Shown here: piece by piece, positions 13,067-13,374 of the stretch
Position numbering within the stretch: the stretch's first letter is position 1
Layout of the letters: every line of letters starts with the position of its first letter
Assembly: GCA_964502465.1 (NCBI GenBank)
Contig: CAZCWX010000613.1
Coordinates: 1-13,374, forward strand
Reading direction: 5' to 3'
From: CAZCWX01 sp964502465
GTDB lineage: Bacteria > Desulfobacterota > Binatia > Bin18
Length of the DNA: 13,374 nucleotides
Made by a program: the position numbers and the translations under genes
The notes under the pieces: generated by a model
Seen by the model: the letters and a program-made list of their open reading frames with translations, nothing else
Told to the model about the DNA's origin: nothing
The model's database searches: none

Positions 13067-13374
13067 ATGATACAGCGCCGCCTCCAAACCCTTCTGATTC
13101 GACATATCAATGAATACCCCGCCGTCGCGCTCTTTGGTCCACGCCAGGTCGGTAAAACTACGCTTGCCCTCGCCATTGCTGAAGGCAGACCGTCTATCTA
13201 CTTGTCCTGTGCTCAGTTTCACCATGCCAAAGCCCGGGAGCTGGGGCTCGCGCCGCTTGCGCTTGGAGGAGGCAGAGTTGTTGGAAAAACTGCTTCATAC
13301 CGATCTTCAGTGGGGAGAAGGCGAGAGTGTATCGTTCGGGTTGGAGTACTTTTATCAAGGGATTCCTTGTCCGT
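13067..13374 (+). CDS. N-terminal part of an AAA ATPase (DUF4143-type), apparently disrupted; continues past window end
   Basis: From ATG 13067 the frame reads MIQRRLQTLLIRHINEYPAV, then ALFGPRQVGKTTLALAIAEGR and PSIYL. This matches the start of the widespread AAA ATPases that carry a C-terminal DUF4143 domain, with Walker A GPRQVGKTT. In this family the IYL strand is followed by an acidic segment (DLE-type) and later by Walker B. Here it runs into SCAQFHHAKARELGLAPLALGG, then RVVGKTASYRSSVGRRREC, which has no family resemblance although the frame stays open to the window end. Similarity therefore stops near 13203 and the gene is probably broken there. An in-frame ATG at 13040 lies inside the palindrome and is less likely. 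These ATPases are of uncertain function and common in accessory DNA. I am sure of the first 45 residues only. Confidence 0.6.
   Translation, partial: MIQRRLQTLLIRHINEYPAVALFGPRQVGKTTLALAIAEGRPSIYLSCAQFHHAKARELGLAPLALGGGRVVGKTASYRSSVGRRRECIVRVGVLLSRDSLS
13224..13374 (+). CDS. Unidentified ORF overlapping the ATPase remnant, open at the window end
   Basis: In another frame ATG 13224 opens MPKPGSWGSRRLRLEEAELL, continuing with EKLLHTDLQWGEGESVSFGL and EYFYQGIPCP to the window edge. Its composition (acidic, leucine-rich helix followed by aromatic and glycine-containing strands) looks more protein-like than the ATPase frame over the same bases. This suggests it replaced the ATPase interior. No ribosome binding site is evident, so it could be either a new gene start or an internal fragment. 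I do not recognise the family. Confidence 0.45.
   Translation, partial: MPKPGSWGSRRLRLEEAELLEKLLHTDLQWGEGESVSFGLEYFYQGIPCP

Overview
The window looks like accessory DNA from a Gram-negative bacterium. It carries a Sec-type signal peptide, a single-pass membrane protein, an ABC exporter, an UPF0175/PIN-type toxin-antitoxin pair, a Uma2 protein and several dispersed REP-like palindromes. This mix is common in large soil or symbiont genomes such as uncultured deltaproteobacterial or Tectomicrobia-like lineages, but the sequence gives no firm taxonomic marker. Base composition appears moderately GC-rich (not counted). I see no tRNA, rRNA, CRISPR array or intact insertion sequence.

Left part (1-3152): the C-terminal portion of a large protein ending in a PD-(D/E)XK-like nuclease domain, cut by the window edge. 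It is followed by an antitoxin/PIN toxin pair with its own promoter and ATGA overlap, then a gene-free stretch holding an inverted pair of REP-like elements and a strong hairpin. Middle part (3153-6688): a ketopantoate-reductase-family gene and a small degenerate P-loop-like gene on the minus strand. Facing away from them is a plus-strand operon of three genes: membrane-anchored helical protein, secreted protein of unknown function, and SUMF1/FGE-fold protein.

Centre (6651-9987): a flavoprotein of the FAD-dependent halogenase superfamily, with a C-terminal PqqD-like winged-helix region joined by a linker containing a 4 x 7-bp tandem repeat. It is transcribed divergently from an ABC exporter. 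Together with the small subtilisin-like peptidase at 12117-12842 this gives flavoenzyme + possible peptide-binding domain + exporter + protease. That combination is suggestive of modified-peptide maturation, but no precursor peptide was identified and the link is inference.

Right part (10103-13374) is a gene graveyard. It holds an ABC transporter reduced to its N- and C-terminal ends, an intact Uma2-family gene, and a tryptophanyl-tRNA synthetase gene reduced to its two ends. Fragments of an apparent GNAT acetyltransferase and an UPF0175-type antitoxin lie side by side, with two copies of a composite REP element nearby. The window ends with an AAA ATPase 5' end behind a perfect 14-bp inverted repeat. 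Its reading frame loses family similarity after the Walker A region and is overlapped by an unidentified ORF. Repeated loss of gene interiors with retained ends, next to REP elements, is the most striking structural theme of the window.
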